A stretch of 64,000 nt of DNA from Mycobacterium arosiense ATCC BAA-1401 = DSM 45069. Its GTDB lineage: Bacteria > Actinomycetota > Actinomycetes > Mycobacteriales > Mycobacteriaceae. Below, in pieces: positions 49,671 through 58,345 of the stretch (positions within the stretch are counted from its first letter, which is position 1; each line of letters opens with the position of its first letter). The translations under genes were made by a program, and so were the position numbers. The stretch is from assembly GCF_002086125.1 (NCBI RefSeq), contig NZ_MVHG01000018.1, positions 1 through 64,000 of the forward strand. Direction: 5' to 3'. The notes below the pieces were generated by a model. That model was given only the letters and a program-made list of their open reading frames with translations. It searched no databases and had not been told where the DNA came from.

Positions 49671-51217
49671 ACGGTGCCCAGGCCCTGATCAACACGCTGG
49701 TGGACGGCGGCGTCGACGTGTGCTTCGCCAACCCGGGCACGTCGGAGATGCACTTCGTCGCCGCACTGGACGCCGTGCCGCGGATGCGCGGCGTGCTGGC
49801 GCTGTTCGAGGGCGTCGCCACCGGGGCGGCCGACGGTTACGCGCGCATCGCCGATCGACCGGCCGCCGTGCTGCTGCACCTGGGACCCGGCCTGGGAAAC
49901 GGCCTGGCCAACCTGCACAACGCGCGCCGCGCGCGGGTGCCGATGGTGGTGGTCGTCGGCGACCACGCCACCTATCACAAAAAGTACGACGCCCCACTGG
50001 AATCCGACATCGACGCGCTGGCGGGCACCGTTTCGGGCTGGGTGCGCCGGACCAGTGACGCCTCCCAGGTTTCCGCCGACGCCGTCGAGGGAATCGCGGC
50101 CAGCCGATGGGGCTCGCAGATCTCCACGCTGATCCTGCCCGCGGACGTGTCCTGGTCCGACGGCGCCCAGCTGTTCTCCAACCTGGATGCGCAGCCGGCG
50201 AGCGCCGATCCACTGCTGGCGCCCGAGGTGCTCGAGGTGCTTGGCTCCGGCGAGCCCACGGTCATTATGGTGGGCGGCGACGCCACCCGCCGTGCCGGGC
50301 TGGCGGCGGCCGCCCGCATTGCGGCGGCGACGGGTGCGCGCGTGTTGTGTGAGACCTTCCCCACCCGGCTGGAGCGCGGCGCCGGCGTCCCCGCGGTCGA
50401 CCGGCTCGCCTATTTCGCGGAGGCCGCCACGGCCCAGTTGGACGGCGCCAAGCATCTGGTGCTGGCCGGCGCCAAGTCGCCGGTGTCGTTCTTCGCCTAC
50501 CCCGGCATGCCCAGCGATCTGGTACCGGCCGGCTGCGAGGTGCACCTGCTCGCCGAATGCAGCGGCGCCGCAGACGCGTTGATCGCCCTGGCCGACCGGG
50601 TGGCGCCCGGCACCGAGGCGCCGGTGGCGCCCGCATCGCGTCCCCAGCTGCCGACCGGCGCGCTGACCTCCGTGTCGGCCGCCGACGTGATCGGGGCGCT
50701 GTTGCCCGAAGCCGCGATCGTGGTCGACGAGTCGAACACCTCGGGCGTGTTGCTCGCGGGAGCGACCGCCGGGGCGCCGGCACACGACTGGCTGACCCTG
50801 ACCGGTGGCGCGATCGGCTACGGCATCCCGGCCGCGATCGGCGCAGCCGTGGCCGCCCCGCATCGCCCCGTGCTGTGTCTGGAATCCGACGGCTCGGCCA
50901 TGTACACGATCTCGGGATTGTGGACCCAGGCCCGCGAGAACCTCGACGTGACCACCGTGCTGTACAACAACAGCGCTTATGACATCCTGCGAATCGAACT
51001 GCAACGCGTCGGCGCCGGGTCGGCGCCCGGGCCCGAAGCGCAGTCTCTGCTCGACTTGTCCGACCCGACAATGGATTTCGTGAAGATAAGCGAGGGCATG
51101 GGAGTACCCGCTCGGCGCGTCACGACGGCGGAGGAATTGGCCGATGCGCTGCGCGCCGCCTTCGCCGAACCGGGGCCGCACCTGATCGACGCCGTGGTGC
51201 CCTCAATAACGGGCTAG
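49667..51217 (+). CDS. ilvX: IlvX-like thiamine diphosphate enzyme (Rv3509c-like)
   Basis: The GTG start gives 516 residues. Three ThDP domains are visible: the Pyr domain with LALFEGVATGAADGYARI (glutamate for cofactor activation), a middle domain near residue 200, and the PP domain with CLESDGSAMYTISG followed 20 residues later by LYNNSAYDILRIEL. The cofactor motif reads ESDGS instead of GDGS. Although annotated as acetolactate synthase-like, a benzoylformate decarboxylase-like 2-keto acid decarboxylase is as likely. It converges on the beta-lactamase-like gene with a 15-bp overlap. Confidence 0.83.
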   Translation: MNGAQALINTLVDGGVDVCFANPGTSEMHFVAALDAVPRMRGVLALFEGVATGAADGYARIADRPAAVLLHLGPGLGNGLANLHNARRARVPMVVVVGDHATYHKKYDAPLESDIDALAGTVSGWVRRTSDASQVSADAVEGIAASRWGSQISTLILPADVSWSDGAQLFSNLDAQPASADPLLAPEVLEVLGSGEPTVIMVGGDATRRAGLAAAARIAAATGARVLCETFPTRLERGAGVPAVDRLAYFAEAATAQLDGAKHLVLAGAKSPVSFFAYPGMPSDLVPAGCEVHLLAECSGAADALIALADRVAPGTEAPVAPASRPQLPTGALTSVSAADVIGALLPEAAIVVDESNTSGVLLAGATAGAPAHDWLTLTGGAIGYGIPAAIGAAVAAPHRPVLCLESDGSAMYTISGLWTQARENLDVTTVLYNNSAYDILRIELQRVGAGSAPGPEAQSLLDLSDPTMDFVKISEGMGVPARRVTTAEELADALRAAFAEPGPHLIDAVVPSITG

Positions 51218-51916
51218 GGTCGGCAGCCGGCTCAGCAGCCAGTCCGTCATCGTGTTGACCACCTCGACGCCCGTCTCGAACGCGCCGTCGTGCGCGTCGG
51301 CCGCCAGTGCCACGCCCCAGTGGCCGGATGGGGTGGGGACGATGCCGAATTGCCGGACCAGGTACTCGCCGTGCATGCCCGGCCCCCAACCGCCCTTGGC
51401 GGCAATGCCTTTGCCGGCCAGGCCCCACTGGTCGCCGCGCACCAGGCGTTGCATCAGGTCGATCACTTCGACGGCGTCGGGGATGGTCGACAGCTCCGCA
51501 GCGAACCGCGCTTGGCGCTGCAGGCTCCACTGGGTTTGGCCGAAAGCGGTGAAACCGCGGCGAAGCCGGCGCGATTCGATCACCGTGGCGGTGTCACCGC
51601 CTTCGGCCACGACGACCTGGACCCGTCGTGCCGCCTCCGTGGGCTCGCCCAATTGCGACCACAATTGTTCGGACGCGCGATTGTCGGATTCGGTGATGGC
51701 TTTGACGACCAAATCGCGCGCGCCCAGCCAATCGTGGCGCAGCGCCGCTATCGCCAACGGCACCTTGATGGTCGACCATGCCACGCCCGACCACCAGCTG
51801 CCCAGCGAGAAGGTTCTGTCCGGCCGGGCGATCGCGACGCCGACGTTCGCCGGCACCGCGGCGGAAAGCTGGTCGAAGCTGGCTTCCAGCGCGAGCTCGA
51901 GCGGCCGTGCCGTCAT
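51203..51916 (-). CDS. Beta-lactamase/transpeptidase-like serine hydrolase
   Basis: The 237-residue protein has the three motifs of the penicillin-recognising fold: STIK (S48, K51), SDN (S77-N79) and KGG (K174). It is shorter than class A beta-lactamases and has no signal peptide or lipobox, so it may be cytosolic or use another export route. Antibiotic hydrolysis should not be assumed. It sits in the stretch where M. tuberculosis has PE_PGRS genes. An 18-bp perfect palindrome lies 26 bp before the ATG. Confidence 0.75.
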   Translation of the reverse strand: MTARPLELALEASFDQLSAAVPANVGVAIARPDRTFSLGSWWSGVAWSTIKVPLAIAALRHDWLGARDLVVKAITESDNRASEQLWSQLGEPTEAARRVQVVVAEGGDTATVIESRRLRRGFTAFGQTQWSLQRQARFAAELSTIPDAVEVIDLMQRLVRGDQWGLAGKGIAAKGGWGPGMHGEYLVRQFGIVPTPSGHWGVALAADAHDGAFETGVEVVNTMTDWLLSRLPTLARY

Positions 51917-51942
51917 GCGCTGATCCCGATATCGGCGCGGGT

Positions 51943-51960
51943 CACCCCGACGTCGGGGTG
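51943..51960. promoter_or_regulatory. 18-bp perfect palindrome upstream of the beta-lactamase-like gene
   Basis: CACCCCGACGTCGGGGTG is self-complementary with no spacer. It lies 26 bp before the ATG at 51916, where a repressor could block initiation. The remaining 51961-52139 interval has no gene that I can support. Confidence 0.6.
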
Positions 51961-52139
51961 CGGGACCGGCGCGTCAACCATCGCGGCTCCTCGTCGTTGC
52001 GGCATGTACGTAACGATCCCGGCGCTTGGCTGCACCGTGTTCCGGGCGCAACCATCAACCCGACGATCTTTGGATTTTGATCAAGCGCTGAGTTTACTGG
52101 GTGGACGGCGCATCCGGTGGCAAGGCCCGTCCCGGGTCC

Positions 52140-53651
52140 CTAACGGTGGATTTTCCACACCGGGTCGTCGCACTCGACACCTTGGGCGGCCAACTGGCGC
52201 TTGCGCACCTTGAACGTCACCGTCCGCGGTAGTTCGGCGCTGATCCGCACGTACGACGGCCATTGCTTGGGTCCCAAATCCGGCTGCTCGGCCAAAAAGG
52301 CGCGGAACTTCTCGTCGTCGAACTCGGTGCCCGGCGCCATCACCAACGCCGCCATCACCTGGTCGCCGACCCTGGGGTCGGGGACGGGGTACACCGCGAC
52401 CTCGGTGACGTCGGGGTGGCGCAGCAACACCCGCTCGATCGGGGCGGCGCCCAGGTTTTCGCCGTCGACCCGCATCCAATCTCCCAGCCGCCCAGCAAAA
52501 TACGCGTAGCCGGCGTCGTCGCGGTAGGCGAGATCACCGCTGTGGTACAACCCGCCGGCCATCCGCTCGGCTTCGGCCGCCTCGTCGTTGTAGTAACCCT
52601 CGAAACGCCCCGGCCCCGCCGTGTTGACCAGTTCCCCGACCACGCCGGGCGGGCAGGACGCCCCGGTATCGGGATCGATGATGTCGATGCCCTGCGGAAG
52701 CGGGCCCAGTGAACCCGCCGGTGTATCCGGGGTGCGCGCGATGGCCACCCCGCCCTCGGTGGAACCGAACCCGTCCTGCACCACGCAGCCGAACCTCCGG
52801 CCGAAGCGCTCGATGTCGTCGGGGACGCCCTCGTTTCCGTACACCGCTCGCAGCGGATTGTCGGCATCGTCGGGCCGCTCGGGCGTGGCGAGCACATACG
52901 ACAGGGGCTTGCCCACGTAGTTGGCATAGGTGGCGCCGTAGCGACGGACGTCGACGATGAAATTGGAAGCGGAGAACTTGCGCCGCAAGGCCATTGAGCC
53001 CTCGCAGGCCGCCGCCACCGCCCAGCCGACCAACACCGCATTGGAATGAAACAGCGGCATCGACACGTAGCATACGTCGTCACGGCCCAAGCCGAAGCGC
53101 TGTGTCATCGTCACGCCCGCGATTGCCACCTTGCCGTGGCTGCACTTGACCGCCTTGGGCTCGCCGCTGGTGCCCGAGGTGAAGATCAACATGAACAGGT
53201 CCGCCGGCGAGGCCGCCCGAAACGAGATCGGGGCGTCGCGATGTGCGGCGACCTCGTCGGCCCACTCGGGCGAATCGGCGTTCAGGTGCGCGATATCACC
53301 CAGCGTCTCAGACGAGTTCGAATCGGCCAGCACCAATTGGCAATCGGCCCGGGTGATGTCGCGGTGCAGCGCCTCGCCGCGGCGCACCGGGTTGAGCCCC
53401 ACCGGCACGATGCCCGACATGCCCGCCGCCACCAGCATCGCCGAGAAGAACGGGGTGTTCTCCAACAGCACCCCGACATGCGGCGGCCGGGCGGGGTCGA
53501 GCCGCGCCCGCAGCGTCGCGGCGATCGCGGCACCCTGCTGCAGGTGGGCGCGCCAGCTGGTGAACGAGTCCTCGAAGTAGATACCGCGATCGTCGATCTC
53601 GGTCAGCGGCGCCAGCAGCTTGGTGACCGTCAGGTCGTCGGCGAGTTCCAT
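52140..53651 (-). CDS. fadD17: FadD17, steroid side-chain acyl-CoA ligase
   Basis: This 503-residue ANL ligase has FMLIFTSGTSGEPKAVKCSH near residue 150, DGFGSTEGGVA near 290, LYHSGDLAYRDDAG and the hinge FAGRLGDWMRVDGENLGAA. FadD17 favours C24-C22 chain steroid acids in M. tuberculosis. It is the third gene of fadE26-fadE27-fadD17, 5 bp after fadE27, and thus under the KstR box at 56048. Confidence 0.93.
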   Translation of the reverse strand: MELADDLTVTKLLAPLTEIDDRGIYFEDSFTSWRAHLQQGAAIAATLRARLDPARPPHVGVLLENTPFFSAMLVAAGMSGIVPVGLNPVRRGEALHRDITRADCQLVLADSNSSETLGDIAHLNADSPEWADEVAAHRDAPISFRAASPADLFMLIFTSGTSGEPKAVKCSHGKVAIAGVTMTQRFGLGRDDVCYVSMPLFHSNAVLVGWAVAAACEGSMALRRKFSASNFIVDVRRYGATYANYVGKPLSYVLATPERPDDADNPLRAVYGNEGVPDDIERFGRRFGCVVQDGFGSTEGGVAIARTPDTPAGSLGPLPQGIDIIDPDTGASCPPGVVGELVNTAGPGRFEGYYNDEAAEAERMAGGLYHSGDLAYRDDAGYAYFAGRLGDWMRVDGENLGAAPIERVLLRHPDVTEVAVYPVPDPRVGDQVMAALVMAPGTEFDDEKFRAFLAEQPDLGPKQWPSYVRISAELPRTVTFKVRKRQLAAQGVECDDPVWKIHR

Positions 53652-53656
53652 CGCGC

Positions 53657-54754
53657 CTAAGCGGGCGTCTCCGCCAGCTCCCGGCCGATCCGCCGCAGCT
53701 GACCGGTGGCGCCGCCGAGGGCGAACTCGGTCTCCTTGGCGGCCAGGAAGTAGCGATGCGCGGGGTGATCGGTGTCGACGCCGACGCCGCCGTGCACGTG
53801 CACGATGGTGTGCGCCACCCGGTGACCGGCGTCGGCGGCCCAGAACGCCGCACTGGCGACGTCGATTTCGGCGGCGATGTCCTCCGAGACCCGCCAGGCC
53901 GCCTGGGTGAGCGTGAGCCGCAGCCCCTTCACGTCGATGTAGCCGTCGGCCAGCCGCTGCGACACCGCCTGGAAGCTGCCGATCGGGCGGTCGAACTGCT
54001 CACGCTCACGCGCGTATTCGGCCGTCATCTGCAGGCCACGCTCGAGCACCCCGAGCTGAAAAGCGCTGCGGCCCAAGGTCCTAAGTGTCCCGAGCCACGT
54101 CACCACCTCGGGGCCCCCGACGCGGCGGCTGTCGTCCACCTCGGTTCCCTCCAGCGCGAGGTGCCCCACGCTGCCCAGGCCCGTGGTTTGCAGCGCGGTC
54201 ACCGTGACGCCCGGGTCGTCGGCCGCGACCAGGAAAACGGCGGTGCCCGAGTCCGTTTCGGCCGGGACCAGGAATGCGTCGGCCACCGGTCCGAATCCGA
54301 CCTGGGTGCGGGTCCCGGTCAGCCGGTAGCCGGCGCCCGCCCCGGACGCGCGCACCGGCCCCTCGCCCATCTCACCGTCGAGGGCGACGCTGAGCGTTTT
54401 CTCGCCGTTGACCACCGGCACACCCCAGTTTTGTTGCAGCCCTTCGGAGCCGAACCGGGCCAGCGCTCCGGCGCCCAATACCACCGACTCCAGGTAGGGC
54501 ACGGCGGCCAGCTGGTGCCCCAGCGCAACCAGGATCGCGATCTGCTCGAGCGCGCCGAAGCCGTCACCGCCCAGCGATGTAGCCGACGCGCTGCCCAGGA
54601 TGCCGGCGTCGATCAGCTTTCGCCACAGCTCGCGGTCGAAGCGCTGATCGAGCCCGTCGAGCTCACGCTGGTGTTCGGGTGTGCATACCGAGTCCACGAT
54701 GGTGTCGACCAGGTTGCCGAGGTCGTGCGCCGCTTCGGTGGTGGTGAAATCCAT
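53657..54754 (-). CDS. fadE27: ChsE5 (FadE27), acyl-CoA dehydrogenase subunit
   Basis: The 365-residue protein is the partner half of a heterotetrameric dehydrogenase: YAREREQFDRPIGSFQAVSQ and HVHGGVGVDTDHPAHRYF are present, while the N-terminal FAD loop is weak. ChsE4-ChsE5 oxidises the five-carbon and longer steroid side chain thioesters. It follows fadE26 after 24 bp. Confidence 0.92.
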   Translation of the reverse strand: MDFTTTEAAHDLGNLVDTIVDSVCTPEHQRELDGLDQRFDRELWRKLIDAGILGSASATSLGGDGFGALEQIAILVALGHQLAAVPYLESVVLGAGALARFGSEGLQQNWGVPVVNGEKTLSVALDGEMGEGPVRASGAGAGYRLTGTRTQVGFGPVADAFLVPAETDSGTAVFLVAADDPGVTVTALQTTGLGSVGHLALEGTEVDDSRRVGGPEVVTWLGTLRTLGRSAFQLGVLERGLQMTAEYAREREQFDRPIGSFQAVSQRLADGYIDVKGLRLTLTQAAWRVSEDIAAEIDVASAAFWAADAGHRVAHTIVHVHGGVGVDTDHPAHRYFLAAKETEFALGGATGQLRRIGRELAETPA

Positions 54755-54778
54755 GACGTCCGTCCTTTACGTAGCGGC

Positions 54779-55957
54779 TCAGCGGTTCCGGGGCAGGCCG
54801 AGGGCGACCATGCCGATGATGTCGCGCTGCACTTCGTTGGTGCCGCCGCCGAACGTCAGGATCAGGCAGGCCCGATGCATCCGCTCGACCCGGCCTGATA
54901 GCTTCGCGCCCGGCGAATTCTGGCGCAACGTCGCCGCGGTACCCAGCACCTCCATCAGCAGCCGGTAGGCCTCCGTGGCCAGCTCGGTGCCGTACACCTT
55001 GGCCGCCGACGCATCGGCGGGCGAGAGGGCTTCGGTTGTGGCCGAGGCCAATTCCCAGTTGATCAGCTTGAGAACTTCGGCCTTGGCGTGCACCCGGGCC
55101 AGATTGATCTGCACCCATTCGGAGTCGATCAACCGCGCCCCGCCGGCGTCCTTGGTGTTTTGCGCCCATTCGCGAACCTCACGCAGCGCCAAAAAGATCG
55201 GTTGCGGCGAGACCAGTGCCACCCGCTCGTGGTTGAGCTGGTTGGTCACTAACTTCCAGCCGCCGTTCTCCTCGCCGATCAGGTTGCTCACCGGGACGCG
55301 GACGTCGGAGTAATAGGTCGCGCTGGTGTCCACCCCGGCCATGGTGTGCACGGGCGTCCAGGAGAAACCTTCGGCGGTCGTCGGGACGGTCAGCATCGAG
55401 ATGCCGCGGTGTTTCTTGGCGTCGGGGTTGGTGCGCACCGCTAGCCACACCCAGTCCGCATACGCGATCAGGCTCGTCCACATTTTCTGGCCGTTGATGA
55501 CGTAGTCGTCGCCGTCGCGCACCGCGGTGGTGCGCAGGTTGGCCAGGTCCGTGCCCGCGCCGGGCTCGGAATAGCCGATGGAGAAGTGCAGTTCGCCGGC
55601 CGCGATCTTCGGCAGGAAGAACTTCTTTTGTTCCTCGGTGCCGAACGCCATGATGGTGGGCGCCACGCTGTTGATGGTCAAGAACGGCACCGGCACGCCC
55701 GCGATGGCGGCCTCGTCGGTGAAGATCAGCGAATCCATCGGAGAGCGGTCCTGGCCGCCGTACTCCTTGGGCCAGTTCAGGGTGAGCCACCCGTCCTTGC
55801 CCATCTGCGCGACGGTGTCGCGGTACGCGCTGCCCGTCCCGACCTCGCCCTCCGTCGAGGTCAGCGCCTCACGGCGCTCGGGAGTCATCAATGCGGTGAA
55901 GTACGACCGCAGCTCGCGGCGCAGCTCCTCTTGTTCCGGGGTGTAACTGATGCGCAT
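54779..55957 (-). CDS. fadE26: ChsE4 (FadE26), acyl-CoA dehydrogenase subunit
   Basis: The ATG at 55957 (MRISYTPEQEELRRELRSYF) gives 392 residues; an upstream frame to 56023 adds residues with no family resemblance. FAD-binding elements are HFSIGYSEPGAGTDLANLRT, VINGQKMWTSLIAYADWVWL and LTFGGGTNEVQRDIIGMVAL. It is the first gene of the minus-strand operon, 90 bp from a KstR box shared with fdxD-hsd4A. Confidence 0.93.
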   Translation of the reverse strand: MRISYTPEQEELRRELRSYFTALMTPERREALTSTEGEVGTGSAYRDTVAQMGKDGWLTLNWPKEYGGQDRSPMDSLIFTDEAAIAGVPVPFLTINSVAPTIMAFGTEEQKKFFLPKIAAGELHFSIGYSEPGAGTDLANLRTTAVRDGDDYVINGQKMWTSLIAYADWVWLAVRTNPDAKKHRGISMLTVPTTAEGFSWTPVHTMAGVDTSATYYSDVRVPVSNLIGEENGGWKLVTNQLNHERVALVSPQPIFLALREVREWAQNTKDAGGARLIDSEWVQINLARVHAKAEVLKLINWELASATTEALSPADASAAKVYGTELATEAYRLLMEVLGTAATLRQNSPGAKLSGRVERMHRACLILTFGGGTNEVQRDIIGMVALGLPRNR

Positions 55958-56047
55958 TTCAGCCGTCCTTAAATCAACGACGTTCGGAGTAACAAGCCTC
56001 GTCACAGGCCGCAGCTCGACCAACGGCTACCCGTTCGCCTTCCCGGT

Positions 56048-56061
56048 TGTAACACGTTCTA
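56048..56061. promoter_or_regulatory. KstR operator, fadE26/fdxD divergent promoter
   Basis: TGTAACACGTTCTA matches TnnAACnnGTTnnA and is identical to the echA19/fadD19 box. It is 90 bp from fadE26 and 108 bp from fdxD. Confidence 0.9.
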
Positions 56062-56169
56062 GTCTGGGAATCCAGCGAGCGTTTCCCCAGAGGTGTCAGG
56101 GTCCTATGGTGGACCTACATGTTGATGAGGCGAGTCCTCTAGGTGAAAACCAGGTTCAAGGAGGGTGCT

Positions 56170-56382
56170 GTGCGGGTGATCGTGGACCGTGACCGGTGCG
56201 AAGGTAACGCAGTGTGCTTGGGAATCGCCCCGGATATCTTCGACCTGGACGACGAGGACTACGCCGTGGTGAAGCTCGACCCGATTCCCGCCGATCAGGA
56301 GCAGCTGGCCGAGCAGGCGATCGCCGAATGCCCGCGCGCGGCACTTCTGCGCGGCGACGAATCTTCGGCCCGGCGCGCGTAA
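56170..56382 (+). CDS. fdxD: FdxD, small 3Fe-4S-type ferredoxin
   Basis: The GTG at 56170 is preceded by AAGGAGGG and gives 70 residues starting MRVIVDRDRCEGNAVC. The ligand pattern is CEGNAVC followed later by ECPRAAL, so the central ligand position holds asparagine. Ferredoxins of this group donate electrons to mycobacterial P450s; CYP125 and CYP142 are candidates here. It lies 25 bp before hsd4A. Confidence 0.9.
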   Translation: MRVIVDRDRCEGNAVCLGIAPDIFDLDDEDYAVVKLDPIPADQEQLAEQAIAECPRAALLRGDESSARRA

Positions 56383-56407
56383 CCCCGAAACTAGAGGTAT
56401 TCATAAA

Positions 56408-57319
56408 TTGACTAGCAGCACGAACGCGATCGATCTCTCCGGAAAGGTCGCGGTGGTGACCGGTGCAGCCGCGGGTTTGGGACGCGCCGAGGCGCTCGGC
56501 CTGGCCCGCCAGGGCGCGACCGTCGTGGTCAACGACATCGCCGCCGCGTTGGACGCCTCCGACGTCATCGACGAGATCAATTCCGCCGGGTCGAAGGCCG
56601 TCGCCGTGGCCGGCGACATCAGCGAACGCGCCACCGCCGACGAACTGGTTGCTCAGGCCGACTCCCTGGGTGGCCTCGACATCGTGGTGAACAACGCCGG
56701 GATCACCCGCGACCGGATGCTGTTCAACATGTCCGACGAGGAGTGGGATCTCGTCATCGCCGTGCACCTGCGCGGTCACTTCCTGCTGACCCGCAACGCG
56801 GCGACCTACTGGCGCTTGAAGGCAAAGGACGCAGGCGGTCAGATCTTCGGGCGGATCGTCAACACCGCGTCGGAGGCCGGGTTGGTCGGTCCGGTGGGGC
56901 AGGCGAACTACGGCGCTGCCAAGGCGGGCATCATCTCGCTCACCCTGACGGCCGCACGGGCGCTGAGCCGCTACGGCGTGTGCGCCAATGCCATCTGTCC
57001 CCGCGCCCGCACCGCGATGACGGCCGACGTGTTCGGCGCCGCACCCGAGGTGGGAGCGGGCGGCGTCGACCCCCTGTCGCCCGAGCACGTGGTCAGTCTG
57101 GTGAAGTTCCTGTCGTCCCCGGCGGCCGCCGAGGTGAACGGCCAGGTGTTCATCGTCTACGGTCCACAGGTGACATTGGTCGCTGCGCCGACCGTGGAGC
57201 AACAATTCAGCGCCGACGGCGCCGCTTGGGACCCTGCGCGGCTGAGTTCGACGCTCCAGGATTACTTTGCTGGCCGTGATCCTGAGCACAATTTCTCGGC
57301 CACCGCGTTGATGCAATAA
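56408..57319 (+). CDS. hsd4A: Hsd4A, 3-hydroxyacyl-CoA dehydrogenase of the sterol side chain
   Basis: A TTG start gives 303 residues beginning MTSSTNAIDLSGKVAVVTG. The SDR motifs are TGAAAGLGRAEALGLARQGA, VVNNAGITRDRML and QANYGAAKAG. Hsd4A orthologues oxidise the C22-hydroxyacyl-CoA of the side chain and can also act as 17-beta-hydroxysteroid dehydrogenase. It follows fdxD and lies 242 bp before the mce4 operon. Confidence 0.9.
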   Translation: MTSSTNAIDLSGKVAVVTGAAAGLGRAEALGLARQGATVVVNDIAAALDASDVIDEINSAGSKAVAVAGDISERATADELVAQADSLGGLDIVVNNAGITRDRMLFNMSDEEWDLVIAVHLRGHFLLTRNAATYWRLKAKDAGGQIFGRIVNTASEAGLVGPVGQANYGAAKAGIISLTLTAARALSRYGVCANAICPRARTAMTADVFGAAPEVGAGGVDPLSPEHVVSLVKFLSSPAAAEVNGQVFIVYGPQVTLVAAPTVEQQFSADGAAWDPARLSSTLQDYFAGRDPEHNFSATALMQ

Positions 57320-57561
57320 TAGCCGCCGACGGGCTGGTCGATCAGGGGGAAATCGCCAGGTAGAACGTGTGTCAGTTTGACACGTGTCAAGTGCTTCTGA
57401 CCTGCCGAATTAACGGATCGGATAAAACAGGTGCTGTTCATTGACATGGTCAACTTCTTCTGGATTAATATGATCCGGCTCACACCGAGCCACACGCGAC
57501 CGTAGACGATGCAAAGGCCGGACATAGAATTCGCCGAGACCAGACCGAGGGGGGAACCGCG
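57320..57561 (+). promoter_or_regulatory. mce4 upstream region with two TTGAC..GTCAA inverted repeats and a promoter-like pair
   Basis: No gene fits in this AT-richer gap. TTGACACGTGTCAA (57377-57390) is a perfect 14-bp palindrome and TTGACATGGTCAA (57441-57453) is a TTGAC-N3-GTCAA repeat. TTGACA at 57441 and TAATAT at 57466 are 19 bp apart, a passable SigA-type pair, so mce4 may have its own promoter. A weak KstR half site, TAGAACGTGTGTCA, begins at 57361 but lacks a consensus base. Confidence 0.6.
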
Positions 57562-58326
57562 TTGAGGGAACAACTCGCGGTTCCCGCCCGCGCCGTCGGC
57601 GGATTTTTCGAAATGATGATGGATACCGGCCGGGCGGCGTTGCGCCGGCCGTTCCAATTCGGTGAGTTTCTCGATCAGACGTGGATGATCGCTCGCGTGT
57701 CGCTGGTGCCCACGCTGTTGGTATCCATCCCGTTCACCGTCCTGGTGGCCTTCACCCTCAACATCCTGCTCCGCGAGATCGGCGCCGCCGACCTGTCCGG
57801 CGCCGGGACGGCGTTTGGCACCATCACCCAGCTGGGCCCGGTGGTGACCGTGCTCGTTGTGGCCGGCGCCGGCGCCACCGCGATCTGTGCCGACCTCGGC
57901 GCCCGCACCATCCGCGAGGAGATCGACGCGATGCGGGTGCTGGGCATCGACCCGATCCAGCGGCTGGTGGTGCCGCGTGTGTTGGCCTCCACGGTGGTGG
58001 CGCTGCTGCTCAACGGGCTGGTGTGTGCCATCGGTCTCTCCGGCGGTTACGTGTTCTCCGTCTTCCTGCAGGGCGTCAACCCCGGTGCCTTCATCAACGG
58101 ATTGACCGTGCTGACCGGGCTGCGTGAGCTGGTGCTGGCCGAAGTCAAGGCGCTGCTGTTCGGTGTGATGGCCGGCATGGTGGGCTGCTACCGCGGCCTG
58201 ACCGTCAAGGGCGGCCCCAAGGGCGTCGGCAACGCGGTCAACGAAACGGTGGTCTACGCCTTCATCTGTCTGTTCGTGATCAACGTGGTGATGACCGCCG
58301 TCGGCGTGCGAATCTCGGCGAAGTGA
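57562..58326 (+). CDS. yrbE4A: YrbE4A, permease subunit of Mce4 transporter
   Basis: The TTG start after GAGGGGGGAA gives 254 residues. MlaE/YrbE permease features include several membrane segments (VPTLLVSIPFTVLVAFTL, VVTVLVVAGAGATAICAD, VVALLLNGLVCAIGLSG) and the cytoplasmic EEIDAMRVLGIDPIQRLVVP loop expected to contact the MceG ATPase. It is the first gene of the operon for cholesterol import. Confidence 0.94.
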   Translation: MREQLAVPARAVGGFFEMMMDTGRAALRRPFQFGEFLDQTWMIARVSLVPTLLVSIPFTVLVAFTLNILLREIGAADLSGAGTAFGTITQLGPVVTVLVVAGAGATAICADLGARTIREEIDAMRVLGIDPIQRLVVPRVLASTVVALLLNGLVCAIGLSGGYVFSVFLQGVNPGAFINGLTVLTGLRELVLAEVKALLFGVMAGMVGCYRGLTVKGGPKGVGNAVNETVVYAFICLFVINVVMTAVGVRISAK

Positions 58327-58345
58327 CGAAACAAATGAGCACGCA

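Noticed and set aside
49544..51181. 545-residue frame antisense to ilvX
   Set aside because: Low-complexity Gly/Arg/His composition with no motif; ilvX on the other strand is clearly real.
51203..51916. Calling the STIK/SDN/KGG protein an antibiotic-resistance beta-lactamase
   Set aside because: Motifs support the fold only; short length and missing signal peptide do not support that function.
57361..57374. Possible KstR box TAGAACGTGTGTCA before mce4
   Set aside because: The right half lacks the GTT core, so it fails the consensus; noted only as a weak half site.
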